Shown here piece by piece: positions 35,012-43,985 of a DNA stretch of 64,000 nt. Both the position numbers and the translations under genes were made by a program. Source of the DNA: Arthrobacter sp. GMC3 (GTDB lineage Bacteria; Actinomycetota; Actinomycetes; Actinomycetales; Micrococcaceae); NCBI RefSeq assembly GCF_002929305.1, contig NZ_PJIO01000002.1:496001-560000 (forward strand). Reading direction: 5' to 3'. Below the pieces are notes generated by a model. It was not told where the DNA came from. It worked only from the letters and a program-made list of their open reading frames with translations, and did no database searches. How positions within the stretch are numbered: position 1 is the stretch's first letter; each line of letters starts with the position of its first letter.

Positions 35012-37608
35012 AGCTCGGCACCGTTCAGGACGACGCCGTTGCGGCGTAGTTCTTCCTTCAGTAGTTTGAGGATCGTTTTGGCAGTCCCGTCGCCGTCGAT
35101 CGCCCCATTCACAGTGAGGTCGATGTTCACGACAGTGGGTGATGCTGCGCCGCCTGAAGGGGCGAACGCGGCAGGGCGAAGCATGAACCCGGTAGCGCCG
35201 CCGGGGAAGTCCGGTCCACCTGTGGGGCCACGCAGGTAGGAGGTGGTGGCACCGCCTAGGCCGCTGGCGTTGGACCGGGCGTTGTTAGTGGCACCGAACA
35301 AGGAGCCAACCCAGTTGATGGCGTCCTTGACCCAACCGATCACTCCCCGGATTGCTCCGGTGATCGTGTCCATGGCCCCGGTTGCCAGCCGTGCGGCAGT
35401 CTGGAACGCGCCGGACAGTCCGTCACGGACAAAGCCGACAACGTTGTCGATGGTTCCGCGCACTGTGCCGAAGATTCCGGCCACCGTGTTCTGAAAACCG
35501 ATGATGAATCCCACCACGAAATTGATGGTGTTTCGCCATGCGTCGGTGAAGAAATTCACGACGGCGTTCACGACAAACCGGATCGCTATGGTGACATTGG
35601 AGATTACTTGCAGCCACCCTTGAATGTAGGCGGTGACGATCAGCACGGCGAGGTTCCAAGCGTCCTTGAAGAATGTGACCACGTTGCCTACAACGTCCAT
35701 GACGATGCCGAAGGCGACAGTGAAAACTGCTGTCACCGTGGACCAGTTCTCAACCAGCCACTGAATCAGCAGGCCGAACGGGCCAATCAGGATGGAGAGC
35801 AACAGGCCCCAGTTATCCTTAGCCCAGTTGACGACATTGGCAATGACTTCACCGATGAACTTGAACGCGCCGTCTACGAAGTCCTTGAACCAGCCGATGT
35901 TGTTGTAGGCGAGGATCACCCCGGCAACTAGAGCGGCAATGGCCAGAACAACGAGCATGACCGGGTTGGCCGACATAGCCGCATTGAAAGCCCACTGTGC
36001 GGCGGTGGCTACGCCTAGTGCCACCTTCTGTGCCACCATGGCCACGCCGCTGGCAACCATGGCGACTTTTTCCCGCGCCATCGAAGCTAGGGATGTCTGC
36101 ATGGCCACGGTGCGGGCACCGGTGGCTACAGCCAGTTGGTTTTCCTGCCGGATCGCGACAAGCCGTAGGACGTTGTTCGCGGTCGTCAAGGGGACGGCCA
36201 GCACTTGCATGGCGTTGATGCGTTCCCCGGCGACGGCGGCGGCGCTCGATGCTACTTTCCATGCCACGAATCCGGCCACGATCAGCGGCATGAACTGAAT
36301 GATGGTGTCCACGTGATCGGCCAGGAAGGACAGCCCGGCAGTAAGCACGTTCAGGGACAGTCCACCCAGCTTGACTAGCGCACCGGTGATATTTGGCAGT
36401 TGTTCCATGAACGCTTGGAACGCGGGAACGAGCGCTTGCACGGAACTGCCAATGGATCCTAGCGAGGTTCCAGCAGCACCACCGGCGGTGCCCAGCGATG
36501 CAATGAACGCGTCGAATGAAGAGAAGTCCAGCATGGCGAAAACGCCTTGGACGACGCGGGCGGCGTTGGCCACGCGCTCCATGAAACCGGGGAAACCAGA
36601 ACTGGTCACGTCGCCGTCGTTGGCTTTCCATGCGGCAGCGAACGCCCGGAACCCGCCAATGATTTCGTCGAAGAATGCCAGGGTGTTTTTGGCGAAGTCG
36701 GCAATAATTGGCCCGGCCTTCGCCTGGAAGGTTACGGCGAACGCGTCACCGACTGGCTTGAGGCGTTCACCCAGCCCGTCCAGAATCAAGGTGATCTGGT
36801 TGAACACGTCTTTGAACAGGGGGAAGAATCCGCCGGCAAGGATCAGGCCGAAGCGGGACAGGGCGGCTTTCATGTTGTTGAACGCGCCCACGGTGGTGTC
36901 ACCGGTCTTCAGCGCAGCACCGCCCATGCCCTTTTCCATGGCGTCTTGGAACTCGGCAAAACCGATCTTGCCTTTGGTGACGAGTGCCTGAATTTCCGGC
37001 ACGGTCTTGCCCATGGATTTGGCCAGCAGATCGAACGCGGGAACGCCACGGTCTTGTAGCTGGTTGATGACTTCGGTAGTGACCTTTCCACCGGCGGCCA
37101 CCTTGTTGAAGATGCTGCCCATTTCGTCCATGCCGGTCCCGGCGATGGTGGCAGTGTCAGCAACGATCTTCAGGGTCCGGGTCAGGTCTTGGCCCGGCTT
37201 GACGCCAGCGGCCACCACGTTAGCGGCAACCTTCGCCGCGTCACCCAGCCCGTAGGCTGTACCCTTCACTGAGGCTAGGGCCGAATCCATGACAGCCGTC
37301 ACGGACGCTGTATCGTGCCCCAGTCCCTTCAGCTTGGCTTGGGCACCTTCAATGGCTAGAGCGCGCTCAATGCCGCCCTTGACCGCCAGCGTGGCGACGG
37401 TGAGGGCGAGTCCGCCCACCACACCGACAGCACCAGCGGCCACCTTCGCCACGCCACCAATGAGTGAAGTCACCTTCGACAGCGGGGAGCTTGTGGTTTT
37501 CAGGCTCCCCTCAAGGTTCCCTGTTGCCTTCGCTACGTCGTTAAGGCCGCGCTCAGCGTCTTTACCGTCAGCGACGATGCGGACTGACAGAACGGCGGAT
37601 TTCGACAT
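35005..37608 (-). CDS. Tail tape measure protein
   Basis: 867 residues, the longest phage gene. The N-terminal third (to about 290) carries the TP901-type tape measure pattern (TATIAGTGMDEMGSIFNKVA, KIGFAEFQDAMEKGMGG). Several hydrophobic segments lie in the middle (near 545-570 and 625-665), with long helical stretches and a Gly/Ser-rich end. It sets tail length and is ejected with the DNA. AAGGAG precedes the ATG, which lies 6 bp after the frameshifted chaperone stop. The length would suit a tail of roughly 130 nm by the usual 1.5 angstrom per residue rule. Confidence 0.92.
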   Translation of the reverse strand: MSKSAVLSVRIVADGKDAERGLNDVAKATGNLEGSLKTTSSPLSKVTSLIGGVAKVAAGAVGVVGGLALTVATLAVKGGIERALAIEGAQAKLKGLGHDTASVTAVMDSALASVKGTAYGLGDAAKVAANVVAAGVKPGQDLTRTLKIVADTATIAGTGMDEMGSIFNKVAAGGKVTTEVINQLQDRGVPAFDLLAKSMGKTVPEIQALVTKGKIGFAEFQDAMEKGMGGAALKTGDTTVGAFNNMKAALSRFGLILAGGFFPLFKDVFNQITLILDGLGERLKPVGDAFAVTFQAKAGPIIADFAKNTLAFFDEIIGGFRAFAAAWKANDGDVTSSGFPGFMERVANAARVVQGVFAMLDFSSFDAFIASLGTAGGAAGTSLGSIGSSVQALVPAFQAFMEQLPNITGALVKLGGLSLNVLTAGLSFLADHVDTIIQFMPLIVAGFVAWKVASSAAAVAGERINAMQVLAVPLTTANNVLRLVAIRQENQLAVATGARTVAMQTSLASMAREKVAMVASGVAMVAQKVALGVATAAQWAFNAAMSANPVMLVVLAIAALVAGVILAYNNIGWFKDFVDGAFKFIGEVIANVVNWAKDNWGLLLSILIGPFGLLIQWLVENWSTVTAVFTVAFGIVMDVVGNVVTFFKDAWNLAVLIVTAYIQGWLQVISNVTIAIRFVVNAVVNFFTDAWRNTINFVVGFIIGFQNTVAGIFGTVRGTIDNVVGFVRDGLSGAFQTAARLATGAMDTITGAIRGVIGWVKDAINWVGSLFGATNNARSNASGLGGATTSYLRGPTGGPDFPGGATGFMLRPAAFAPSGGAASPTVVNIDLTVNGAIDGDGTAKTILKLLKEELRRNGVVLNGAELW

Positions 37609-37614
37609 AGCGGG

Positions 37615-38075
37615 TCAGCTCTCCTTCTGAAGGACGGTGTAATAGGTGGCGATGACTTCGGAGTCTTCTTTGAGCAGTTCCCGGAACGGGATGTGCGTAG
37701 CTATGGAGATTTGAACTAGGAGTTCGCTACGGCTTCCAGGGGGAAAGGGTCGGCGCTCACGGCACCGGCGGCGGCTTCCTCGACGCTGATTTCCTTGCCC
37801 GTTTCATCCACGGGGAAACACTTCACGGCGCGCTGGCTCATGAACTCCTCAAAGTCCATTTCGATGACGCGGGAGCGCTTGGCGAGTGCGTGATGGGCCA
37901 TGAAGTTCAGCCAGATCATGGGTGCTTCCTCGGTGGTGGGAAGGTTCTTGCGGGAACGGGTCAGTTCCCAGGCGCACCAGTCGCGGTTGTCGGTCTGGAC
38001 GGTGTATTCCGTCAGGTCTTCCTTGCCAGGGATTTCCAGCAGGACGACGACGGTGGGTGTGGGGAGCTTAGTCAC
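37615..38075 (-). CDS. Tail assembly chaperone, frameshifted long form (GT-like)
   Basis: The short ORF (37716-38075, 119 residues) can continue in the -1 frame through the slippery heptamer CCCTTTC at 37743-37749 (minus strand; zero frame C CCT TTC). The -1 frame is open from there to a TGA at 37615, adding about 40 residues that end TVLQKES and giving about 153 residues. The stop lies 6 bp before the tape measure start. This is the conserved G/GT arrangement of tailed phages, in which both forms chaperone the tape measure. Confidence 0.8.
37716..38075 (-). CDS. Tail assembly chaperone, short form (G-like)
   Basis: 119 residues (MTKLPTPTVVVLLEIPGKED...), located between the major tail protein and the tape measure. 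It has the aromatic/charged core (DNRDWCAWELTRSRKN, IWLNFMAHHALAKRS) and acidic Ala-rich end typical of actinophage tail chaperones. It ends in TAG at 37716, nine codons past the slippery site. Most ribosomes would make this form. Confidence 0.85.
   Translation of the reverse strand: MTKLPTPTVVVLLEIPGKEDLTEYTVQTDNRDWCAWELTRSRKNLPTTEEAPMIWLNFMAHHALAKRSRVIEMDFEEFMSQRAVKCFPVDETGKEISVEEAAAGAVSADPFPLEAVANS
37743..37749 (-). other. Programmed -1 ribosomal frameshift site
   Basis: Minus-strand heptamer CCCTTTC in codon register C-CCT-TTC, an X-XXY-YYZ slippery sequence near the end of the tail chaperone gene. Confidence 0.75.
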
Positions 38076-38114
38076 GATGAGTGCCTTTCAGATGCCGGTG
38101 CGGCAGGGGATGGG

Positions 38115-38537
38115 TTACGGGAGGGTGATGGGGGCGATGACCGGGACACCGATCAGGTCAAAGCTGAAGTCGGATGTCGGCTTGGTCTTTACGTCCCCGC
38201 CAATGTCGATGGCTTCCACGGTCAGAACACCGGTGATCTGCTTGCCCTGGGAGGAATTGGGGATGTAGAGGAAGGGCTGTTCCGTGCCACGTTTGGTGAA
38301 CAGGTATTCCGTGGTGGATTTGGTTGCCCCGAAGTCCTGCAACAGGGTGCCGTCGAGCTTGAAAGACTCCTTGCGGTCGCCGGGGGCCTGTCCGCCGTCG
38401 AGTACGTCGATGGGGTCGCCCTTGTCCACGGAGGGGACGAGCTTGATGGAGGTAACCTGTCCTGAGAAAACTGTCAGGTCGGCGGTGTCACCGATGGTGA
38501 ACTTGCCCGGCCCCATGGTGATGACGTTGGTAGTCAT
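38115..38537 (-). CDS. Major tail (tube) protein
   Basis: 140 residues, beta-rich, with an N-terminus (TTNVITMGPGKFTIGDTADLTVF) and C-terminal TSDFSFDLIGVPV segment typical of siphovirus tail tube subunits. It sits just before the chaperone pair. Strong expression would be expected. Its ATG follows the connector gene by one base. Confidence 0.82.
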   Translation of the reverse strand: MTTNVITMGPGKFTIGDTADLTVFSGQVTSIKLVPSVDKGDPIDVLDGGQAPGDRKESFKLDGTLLQDFGATKSTTEYLFTKRGTEQPFLYIPNSSQGKQITGVLTVEAIDIGGDVKTKPTSDFSFDLIGVPVIAPITLP

Positions 38538-38538
38538 G

Positions 38539-38913
38539 TCATGCTCCTTCGATTGTGTGTAGGTATTCGTCTACGTAGTCCTCGTAGACGGGAATCCAGC
38601 GGCCTTCACTGTCTTGTGCGCCGTCGGATAGGAATGGTTGCGGGATGATGTTCCGGCCCGGCCAGCCCCAGTGAATCGGTGGTGCGTACGGGACGGTGGA
38701 GTTACCCGCCCGAATAATTGCGGCAGTACGTGAACCGGATGCCCGGATGGTGCGTTGGAGCCTTCCGGAGCGGACAGGGGCCAGTGCGGCGGACGCCCTG
38801 GCGGCAATGTCTGCCGCGTCCCGGTTGGGTGTGGTGAAGTCGGTCAGCCCTTTGCCAGCGCTGCGCATGGTGGCCTGTAGCTGCCTGGCGCCCTTGACCT
38901 CGATCCCAGTCAT
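38539..38913 (-). CDS. Head-tail joining protein, HK97 gp10-like
   Basis: 124 residues. The segment AADIAARASAALAPVRSGRLQRTIR followed by PYAPPIHWGWPGRNIIPQPF matches the HK97-gp10 type tail-completion/minor protein pattern (conserved SGxL and the P-x-x-F aromatic loop). It overlaps its upstream neighbour by 4 bp. It probably joins the tail to the connector. Confidence 0.75.
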   Translation of the reverse strand: MTGIEVKGARQLQATMRSAGKGLTDFTTPNRDAADIAARASAALAPVRSGRLQRTIRASGSRTAAIIRAGNSTVPYAPPIHWGWPGRNIIPQPFLSDGAQDSEGRWIPVYEDYVDEYLHTIEGA

Positions 38914-39293
38914 GGGGTCAACTGAAGGGTTTCGTTGAGCGTGAGAATGTAGGCCGGGTAAGCGTTGGATCGGGTTTGGAAGTTGGCCGGTTCCGCTGTG
39001 CCCAAGGGCATGTAGGCCAGTTCCATCGCGTCGATTACGTCATCCGTTCGCCGCCACGACTCGATACGGTTATCCTTTGGCCCGGAGACCACGTACACGT
39101 CCCACACCGCGTCCATGATGGTGAAGGTTGAGAATGTGAGCTTGGGCGGCTGGACCACCACCACCGGACCGTGGAACAGGGCCGCTTCCACGTCTTGAGA
39201 GTCCAATGTGACCAGAACGTTTTTCAGCCCGGCGGCGGCTATGGCGGCCTCGATCAGGGCTTGGATTTCAAGCGCCCGATCCACCCGGCTCAT
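38910..39293 (-). CDS. Putative tail terminator or head-tail connector protein
   Basis: 127 residues of mixed alpha/beta sequence (MSRVDRALEIQALIEAAIAA..., a central strand PVVVVQPPKLTF, then WDVYVVSGP). The position between the adaptor and gp10-like genes fits a tail terminator. ATGA overlaps both sides. There is no specific motif; the call is by position. Confidence 0.65.
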   Translation of the reverse strand: MSRVDRALEIQALIEAAIAAAGLKNVLVTLDSQDVEAALFHGPVVVVQPPKLTFSTFTIMDAVWDVYVVSGPKDNRIESWRRTDDVIDAMELAYMPLGTAEPANFQTRSNAYPAYILTLNETLQLTP

Positions 39294-39607
39294 CCGATCC
39301 CCGGTTCTAGGAACGGGTCGAGAATGAACTTGGCGGCCTTCATTGGGTCGTTACGGGCACGCTGCGGAGTCATTTCCGGACTGTCCATGGCGGGCGTGCC
39401 GTTCTGTGTGGCGCGGCGTTTGTACAGTTCCGCCCCCACTTCCAGCACGGCACGGCGCTTGGTTAGCGGCGGGACTCTGGAACCCTTGCATCGTTCATCC
39501 ACGAGTTCTTGGGCCTCGGCGTCGCACTCCGCGATGAAAGTAGTGTCACGGGCGTCCGCGCCTATGTAGTCCTTCAATGTCGTGGTGGGAGTGATTGGCT
39601 CGGCCAT
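39290..39607 (-). CDS. Putative head-tail adaptor
   Basis: 105 residues, helical (AECDAEAQELVDERCKGSR, LTKRRAVLEVGAELYKRRAT), directly after the capsid gene. The helical DAxxxV...RxxxxxxELYxRR pattern is common in phage gp6-like adaptors that bind the portal. It is called by position and helical pattern. Confidence 0.68.
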   Translation of the reverse strand: MAEPITPTTTLKDYIGADARDTTFIAECDAEAQELVDERCKGSRVPPLTKRRAVLEVGAELYKRRATQNGTPAMDSPEMTPQRARNDPMKAAKFILDPFLEPGIG

Positions 39608-39613
39608 GGCTGG

Positions 39614-41197
39614 CTACGCGCCCAGTTTCACGGGGAGAATTGCGTCCGGGAACGGATCGGTGACCGCGTTCTGTCCCCACACCGCGACAACCTTTGTTAG
39701 GGTCTTGATGTCTTCCTCCTGGAGACGAGCAGGTGCGCCGGGGGACTCCAACGTCTTCAACGCGGTGGGATCGTAGAATGCGAACTTGCCCTTGCTCTTG
39801 GTGTCCAGCAGGGAGAAGCGGAGTCCGGCAAGGGAGCCGTCCACCTGGGACAGGTTCATTTCGCCCACCATGTTCACGCCGGTTCCGTAGACGTTCATCA
39901 GGCGACGGTCTCCGTCGCGCAGACGCAACAGGCGCTTGAACACGTCCACGGACACGTTCGCACCCGTCAGGACATGGCCGCGATTCTCGTAGATCACGGC
40001 TGCGTCCACGATCAGGTCAAGGTAGTCGTCCGTGTCTGCCGCTGCTGCCAAGTTCAAGAACGCGTCGGGCTCAGCGCTGGCCAGTTGCGCGGCAATGAGT
40101 GCCAGATAGGCGTCCTTGACAACCTTCTCGGAGTTGCTGGCGTACTTCTGCAACAGGGCAAGCATGGTGTCTTCAGCCACGGAGATCGTCGCGTTCTTCA
40201 GCGACTGGTAAGACATGTCAGTCCATGCGCCCACTGTCTCCTTGGGGGCCGTGTCGGTCTTCAGCGCGATCTTGCCGCCGTAGGTCAGTTCATCGCCTTC
40301 AGCGGCCTGTTTGCCGACTTTCGTAGTGTCGGACTTCAGACGGGCAAACTCGACGTTGCTGCCCTCATCAGGCAGTACACCGGTACCAAACTGGTTGAAC
40401 ATGCGGCGGCGGGCCGCAACGAACTTGACGTACTTGCCAACCCAAGAGTCCTTGACCACTGTGTCGGCCAGGGTGCCACCAGCAAATGCGCGGTGGAACT
40501 CAATGGCGGCCTCGTCGCCGTTGGCAATGGCGCGGGTGAACTCACCAAAGTTGCGGAATTCTGGAACGGTGGGGCCGGTTGTGGTGTTGGTGCCGATCAC
40601 GGCAAGCTGGCGTTCCACAACTTCCAAGCCTTGGGAGAGCGGGGAAAGCGCCTGATCAAGTTCGGCGCGGGTCAGGACATCGGTTTCCATGGGTTTGTTG
40701 CCTTTCATTGGGGGAGCGCTGCGGAATTCGGAGATCTTTGCGGACTGGTATGCGGGGAACGTGACAAGGGAAAATTCCTTGGCCTGGACGCGTGTATGAA
40801 CAATGACCTCGCGGTCCTGATCGTCCTTTTCCACCCGGTATTCGTCCATGCGGAAACCGATGGAGAATGAGTCAATCGCGCCGTCTTGAACAAGGGTCCA
40901 GGCGTCCCGGCCCTGCACGGTATCGGAGACTTTCACCGTTATTTCGAAACCTTCGGTGGTTTCACGGGTGGCAATGACTTTTCCGATGGGCTCGCGGTGC
41001 TGCCAGATCAGAACGTAGGAACCGTCAGCGGCCACGCTTCCGGGGTCGAACTTTTCTCTGTAGCCCCAGCCGCTGTCGTAGATTTCCCCGTAAGGGACAC
41101 CTATGCCGGTGATTTCCCGTTTTTCGGTGTTCACGGCCCGGAACTGGAACGAGCGAGTGATCAGCCCGTTTTCGTTAGCGTGAAGGTCGGTTTCCAT
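39614..41197 (-). CDS. Fused prohead protease and major capsid protein
   Basis: 527 residues in one frame. Residues 1-160 match HK97-type S78 prohead proteases, with His67 in IWQHREPIG and Ser112 in DSFSIGF. From about 170 the sequence is an HK97-fold capsid protein (helical delta/scaffold region to about 210, then core with EFTRAIANGDEAA, QSLKNATISVAEDT, and C-terminal strands). The protease would cut itself off after assembly. An internal ATG at Met170 (40690), with AAAGG about 10 bp upstream, could also yield capsid protein alone. Confidence 0.88.
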   Translation of the reverse strand: METDLHANENGLITRSFQFRAVNTEKREITGIGVPYGEIYDSGWGYREKFDPGSVAADGSYVLIWQHREPIGKVIATRETTEGFEITVKVSDTVQGRDAWTLVQDGAIDSFSIGFRMDEYRVEKDDQDREVIVHTRVQAKEFSLVTFPAYQSAKISEFRSAPPMKGNKPMETDVLTRAELDQALSPLSQGLEVVERQLAVIGTNTTTGPTVPEFRNFGEFTRAIANGDEAAIEFHRAFAGGTLADTVVKDSWVGKYVKFVAARRRMFNQFGTGVLPDEGSNVEFARLKSDTTKVGKQAAEGDELTYGGKIALKTDTAPKETVGAWTDMSYQSLKNATISVAEDTMLALLQKYASNSEKVVKDAYLALIAAQLASAEPDAFLNLAAAADTDDYLDLIVDAAVIYENRGHVLTGANVSVDVFKRLLRLRDGDRRLMNVYGTGVNMVGEMNLSQVDGSLAGLRFSLLDTKSKGKFAFYDPTALKTLESPGAPARLQEEDIKTLTKVVAVWGQNAVTDPFPDAILPVKLGA

Positions 41198-42387
41198 CAG
41201 GCGTTGGTCTCCTTGGGGGTGGGGGCGGTGGTGGGGGCGCTGGCGGCGATGTCGGCCTTTTGCTCCTCGGTAAGTGGTGCCTTGTTTTCTTCGGCACGCA
41301 CTTCATCGCGGGTCTTCCACTTCCCGGTGAGCGCCAAGTTGTGGGCCTCGTACCGCGTCTTGGTGTCGGTACGGAGCAGTGCGTCAATGTTGAACCGGAC
41401 CGTCTGACCGCGCGGGACCAGCGTTGACCAAGCTGCTTCGATTTCGCGGATGTACTTCATGAGGGTGAAGCGGACGTACCCGATCCAGTCCTGTTCCACG
41501 TTGGAATAGGTTTGTGAGCCGCCTTGGACGGCGGCCAGCATGATCGAGCCAGGGATGCCAAACAGGCGCGCCATCTGTGTGGTGCTGAACTGCTGGGATT
41601 CCAAGAACTGGACATCGGCGGGCTTCAGCAGCATGGGATCGTATTTCAGTCCTGCGCCCATGACGCGGATGGTGCGTTTCTTCTTACCGTCAGCGGGGGC
41701 GAAGTCGCCTTCACGATTGAAGGCGTCGCGGTAGCGCGCGGCCTTCTCGCCATTGATGTCCTGATCACTGGTCAGAATGCCAGTGGGTTCGTCGTTCTCG
41801 GTGAACCAGTTGCTGGCGTAGTCGCGCAACTCGATGTTTCCGCCAAGCTCTACACGGCATGCCTGGATGGGGCCAAGGCCACGGGTGCGGTTGGTAATGC
41901 GCAAGTACTTCAGATGCCGGATCGCCCAGGATTGGTACTCCACGCCACGCCACCAGTAGGACACGGTGCCGCGAGTTGGGTGCGGCTCGATGTAGACCTC
42001 TGCCGGGGTGAGTATCTGGATGTCTGCCACGTCGCCGGTAGGACCAGCGGGCCGGTTCAGGAGCCAGAATGCTTCGCCGGACAGTGCCAGTGACATCACG
42101 GTTTCTTCAATGAACGCGCCCCGGTCCAGAGACAGCGACGGGGTGGTGATCAGTGACGTTGGAGTCACGGTCTGTCCATTGCGTTCCAGCTTCACGGAGA
42201 GCTGGGCGAGACTCGTACCCAAGACTTGGGCGGCGCGGAAAACGGTAGAGAGCGTCAGCGCCTTTTCAGCCGTGACCGTGGCCAGTGTTGGTCCGGAAAA
42301 CGGGGAAGTGATTCCACTCGATGACGGCGCAGCGGGTTCGTCTGAACGTAAGCCCAGGAACGTGGCGACTCTGTGAGTGAAGGACAT
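41197..42387 (-). CDS. Portal protein, HK97 family
   Basis: Forms the dodecameric DNA gate. 396 residues: variable N-terminus, then LSTVFRAAQVLGTSLAQLSV near 46, SGEAFWLLNRP near 103, and the conserved helical GIPGSIMLAAVQGGSQTYSN near 275, followed by a stem/crown region. The C-terminal tail is Ala/Pro/Thr-rich. It overlaps the protease-capsid gene by one base. The upstream 86-bp gap to the terminase gene contains a hairpin and short direct repeats. Confidence 0.9.
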   Translation of the reverse strand: MSFTHRVATFLGLRSDEPAAPSSSGITSPFSGPTLATVTAEKALTLSTVFRAAQVLGTSLAQLSVKLERNGQTVTPTSLITTPSLSLDRGAFIEETVMSLALSGEAFWLLNRPAGPTGDVADIQILTPAEVYIEPHPTRGTVSYWWRGVEYQSWAIRHLKYLRITNRTRGLGPIQACRVELGGNIELRDYASNWFTENDEPTGILTSDQDINGEKAARYRDAFNREGDFAPADGKKKRTIRVMGAGLKYDPMLLKPADVQFLESQQFSTTQMARLFGIPGSIMLAAVQGGSQTYSNVEQDWIGYVRFTLMKYIREIEAAWSTLVPRGQTVRFNIDALLRTDTKTRYEAHNLALTGKWKTRDEVRAEENKAPLTEEQKADIAASAPTTAPTPKETNA

Positions 42388-42412
42388 GACGAGAACTAAA
42401 CCCGGAGCCGAA

Positions 42413-42474
42413 CAACGGCGGCAAAGGCCGCTGTTGCTCGGTTCCGCTCAATACTGCTCGGTTCCGCTCGGTTC
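42413..42474. repeat. Hairpin plus direct repeats between terminase and portal genes
   Basis: CAACGGCGGC (42413-42422) pairs with GCCGCTGTTG (42427-42436) with one mismatch. Then GCTCGGTTCCGCTC occurs at 42436-42449 and 42456-42469, with a third partial copy (GCTCGGTTC) at 42466-42474. This is the largest non-coding gap inside the structural genes. It may be a regulatory or packaging-related element. Confidence 0.55.
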
Positions 42475-43985
42475 TAGTAAATCTGGTCTACGTCGGCGGC
42501 GTCCGGGTGACCGTAAGCCCAGATTCCGACAGCGGACGCGATGACTTCACACACCGGTCCTGTGGACTTATCCCGGTCGATTCTTTCCGTTCCGGTCGTC
42601 ACTTTTGTGACCACGTGGGCCACGGCGTTGGAGAATGACGTGGTGTTATCCGGCTTGAAAACTTTGTCGTCCCTTGCGGACGTCAGCCACGCTTCACAGG
42701 CCGTGCCAAAGTCGCGCATGCCGGTTGTGAAAACCTCTATCTTGGGGATGTTTTCATTCGGCGGATTGACCAGCAGGTCGGTGATTCGACGTGTGGGTCC
42801 ACCATCATCAGCAGCCACCGCGCGGGGTTTCCACGTCCGATTGATGCGGCGAACGTACTCCACCAACCAGATCGAGCCGGGCGCAGAATGCAACACACGC
42901 GAGCAGGGAAAACCGCCGGCGTCGCGCCAGCTTGCCATGACGGCGGAACGGGCATTGCCGGGCGCCACTTCGTAGCTGATCACCACATCTTGACGGGACG
43001 GCACACCGTCCGGGGCAATGGAATAGAGCGCTTTCCAGTCTTCAACCGGAATGATGGGATTCTCAGCCATGGTCAGCACGTTCATGTACCCGCGCATGCG
43101 CTCGGCGTGGGTCATGCCCTCGCCGTACATGTCGGCGGTCAGAGTCGCCACGGTCTGAGTGTTGCCTAGGGCAGGGTGGAACGTCCACCATGTCGCAGGT
43201 TCGTCCGGGTCCAACCCATCCGGCATGGACCATTCAAAATAGGCCAGACCAGGCTCTTTCCCGGCGCGGCCCAGGGCTACCCATTTGTTCATGAAAACAC
43301 TGGCAAGGGTGCCGCGCGTGGACAACATCCAGATTTGGGCATCGTTCTTGATCGTGGACATTGACGGGATAACGCCGCCTAGCATGGCGTCCCCGAGTTC
43401 CTCGGTGTACTTCCAAATTTCGTCGTAGTCCACCCAATGCGGCGTCTCGCCGTGGATCGCGGCGGGGCCGGGCGCGAACCGGGTCAGAGTTGAGCCATTG
43501 GCCCGGCAGGTCAGTCCCTCGGAGCCTTGGGAAAGATGCTTTTGGAACAGGTGGTCGATCGGGGATTTCTTTAGAATCTTGTGCAGATCCTTCATGCGCT
43601 TACCGGCGTCCTTGCCGGTCTGCGCGGTGCTGTAGCTGGTAATCTCTGGCCGTGTCATCATGCGATGCAGACGCAGCGGACCGGTGAGCGTGGTTTTTCC
43701 AGACTGGCGGGGCACCGTAATTAGAACCTTGGAATATTTGTAGTGCCGGTGGCCAAGGTGTAGATCGTCTTCGGACTCGCCCGGCCCAACGATCTGATAT
43801 TCCGTGGCGATGTCCGCGACAAGCCGCTGCCAGGGCATCAGCGTTATTCCCATGAGCCGGGCAACTTTGGCGACTTCCCTGCCCTCGGTCAGATAGCTGT
43901 GGTCACGGTCGGGCGCATGCCTAGGTGGTGGCGAGTGCCTGAAATTGCGGCGGCGGGCAACCCTTGGGCGGGCTGTGCCCGTCAT
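42474..43985 (-). CDS. Terminase large subunit
   Basis: 503 residues. The ATPase domain has Walker A VPRQSGKTT at 91-99 and Walker B HWVDYDEIW at 183-191. The C-terminal nuclease half contains acidic clusters, including VAADDGGPTRR. It packages DNA into proheads through the portal. It overlaps the putative small subunit gene by 4 bp (ATGA). The subclass is similar to the P27/HK97-related actinophage terminases, judged by motif only. Confidence 0.92.
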   Translation of the reverse strand: MTGTARPRVARRRNFRHSPPPRHAPDRDHSYLTEGREVAKVARLMGITLMPWQRLVADIATEYQIVGPGESEDDLHLGHRHYKYSKVLITVPRQSGKTTLTGPLRLHRMMTRPEITSYSTAQTGKDAGKRMKDLHKILKKSPIDHLFQKHLSQGSEGLTCRANGSTLTRFAPGPAAIHGETPHWVDYDEIWKYTEELGDAMLGGVIPSMSTIKNDAQIWMLSTRGTLASVFMNKWVALGRAGKEPGLAYFEWSMPDGLDPDEPATWWTFHPALGNTQTVATLTADMYGEGMTHAERMRGYMNVLTMAENPIIPVEDWKALYSIAPDGVPSRQDVVISYEVAPGNARSAVMASWRDAGGFPCSRVLHSAPGSIWLVEYVRRINRTWKPRAVAADDGGPTRRITDLLVNPPNENIPKIEVFTTGMRDFGTACEAWLTSARDDKVFKPDNTTSFSNAVAHVVTKVTTGTERIDRDKSTGPVCEVIASAVGIWAYGHPDAADVDQIY

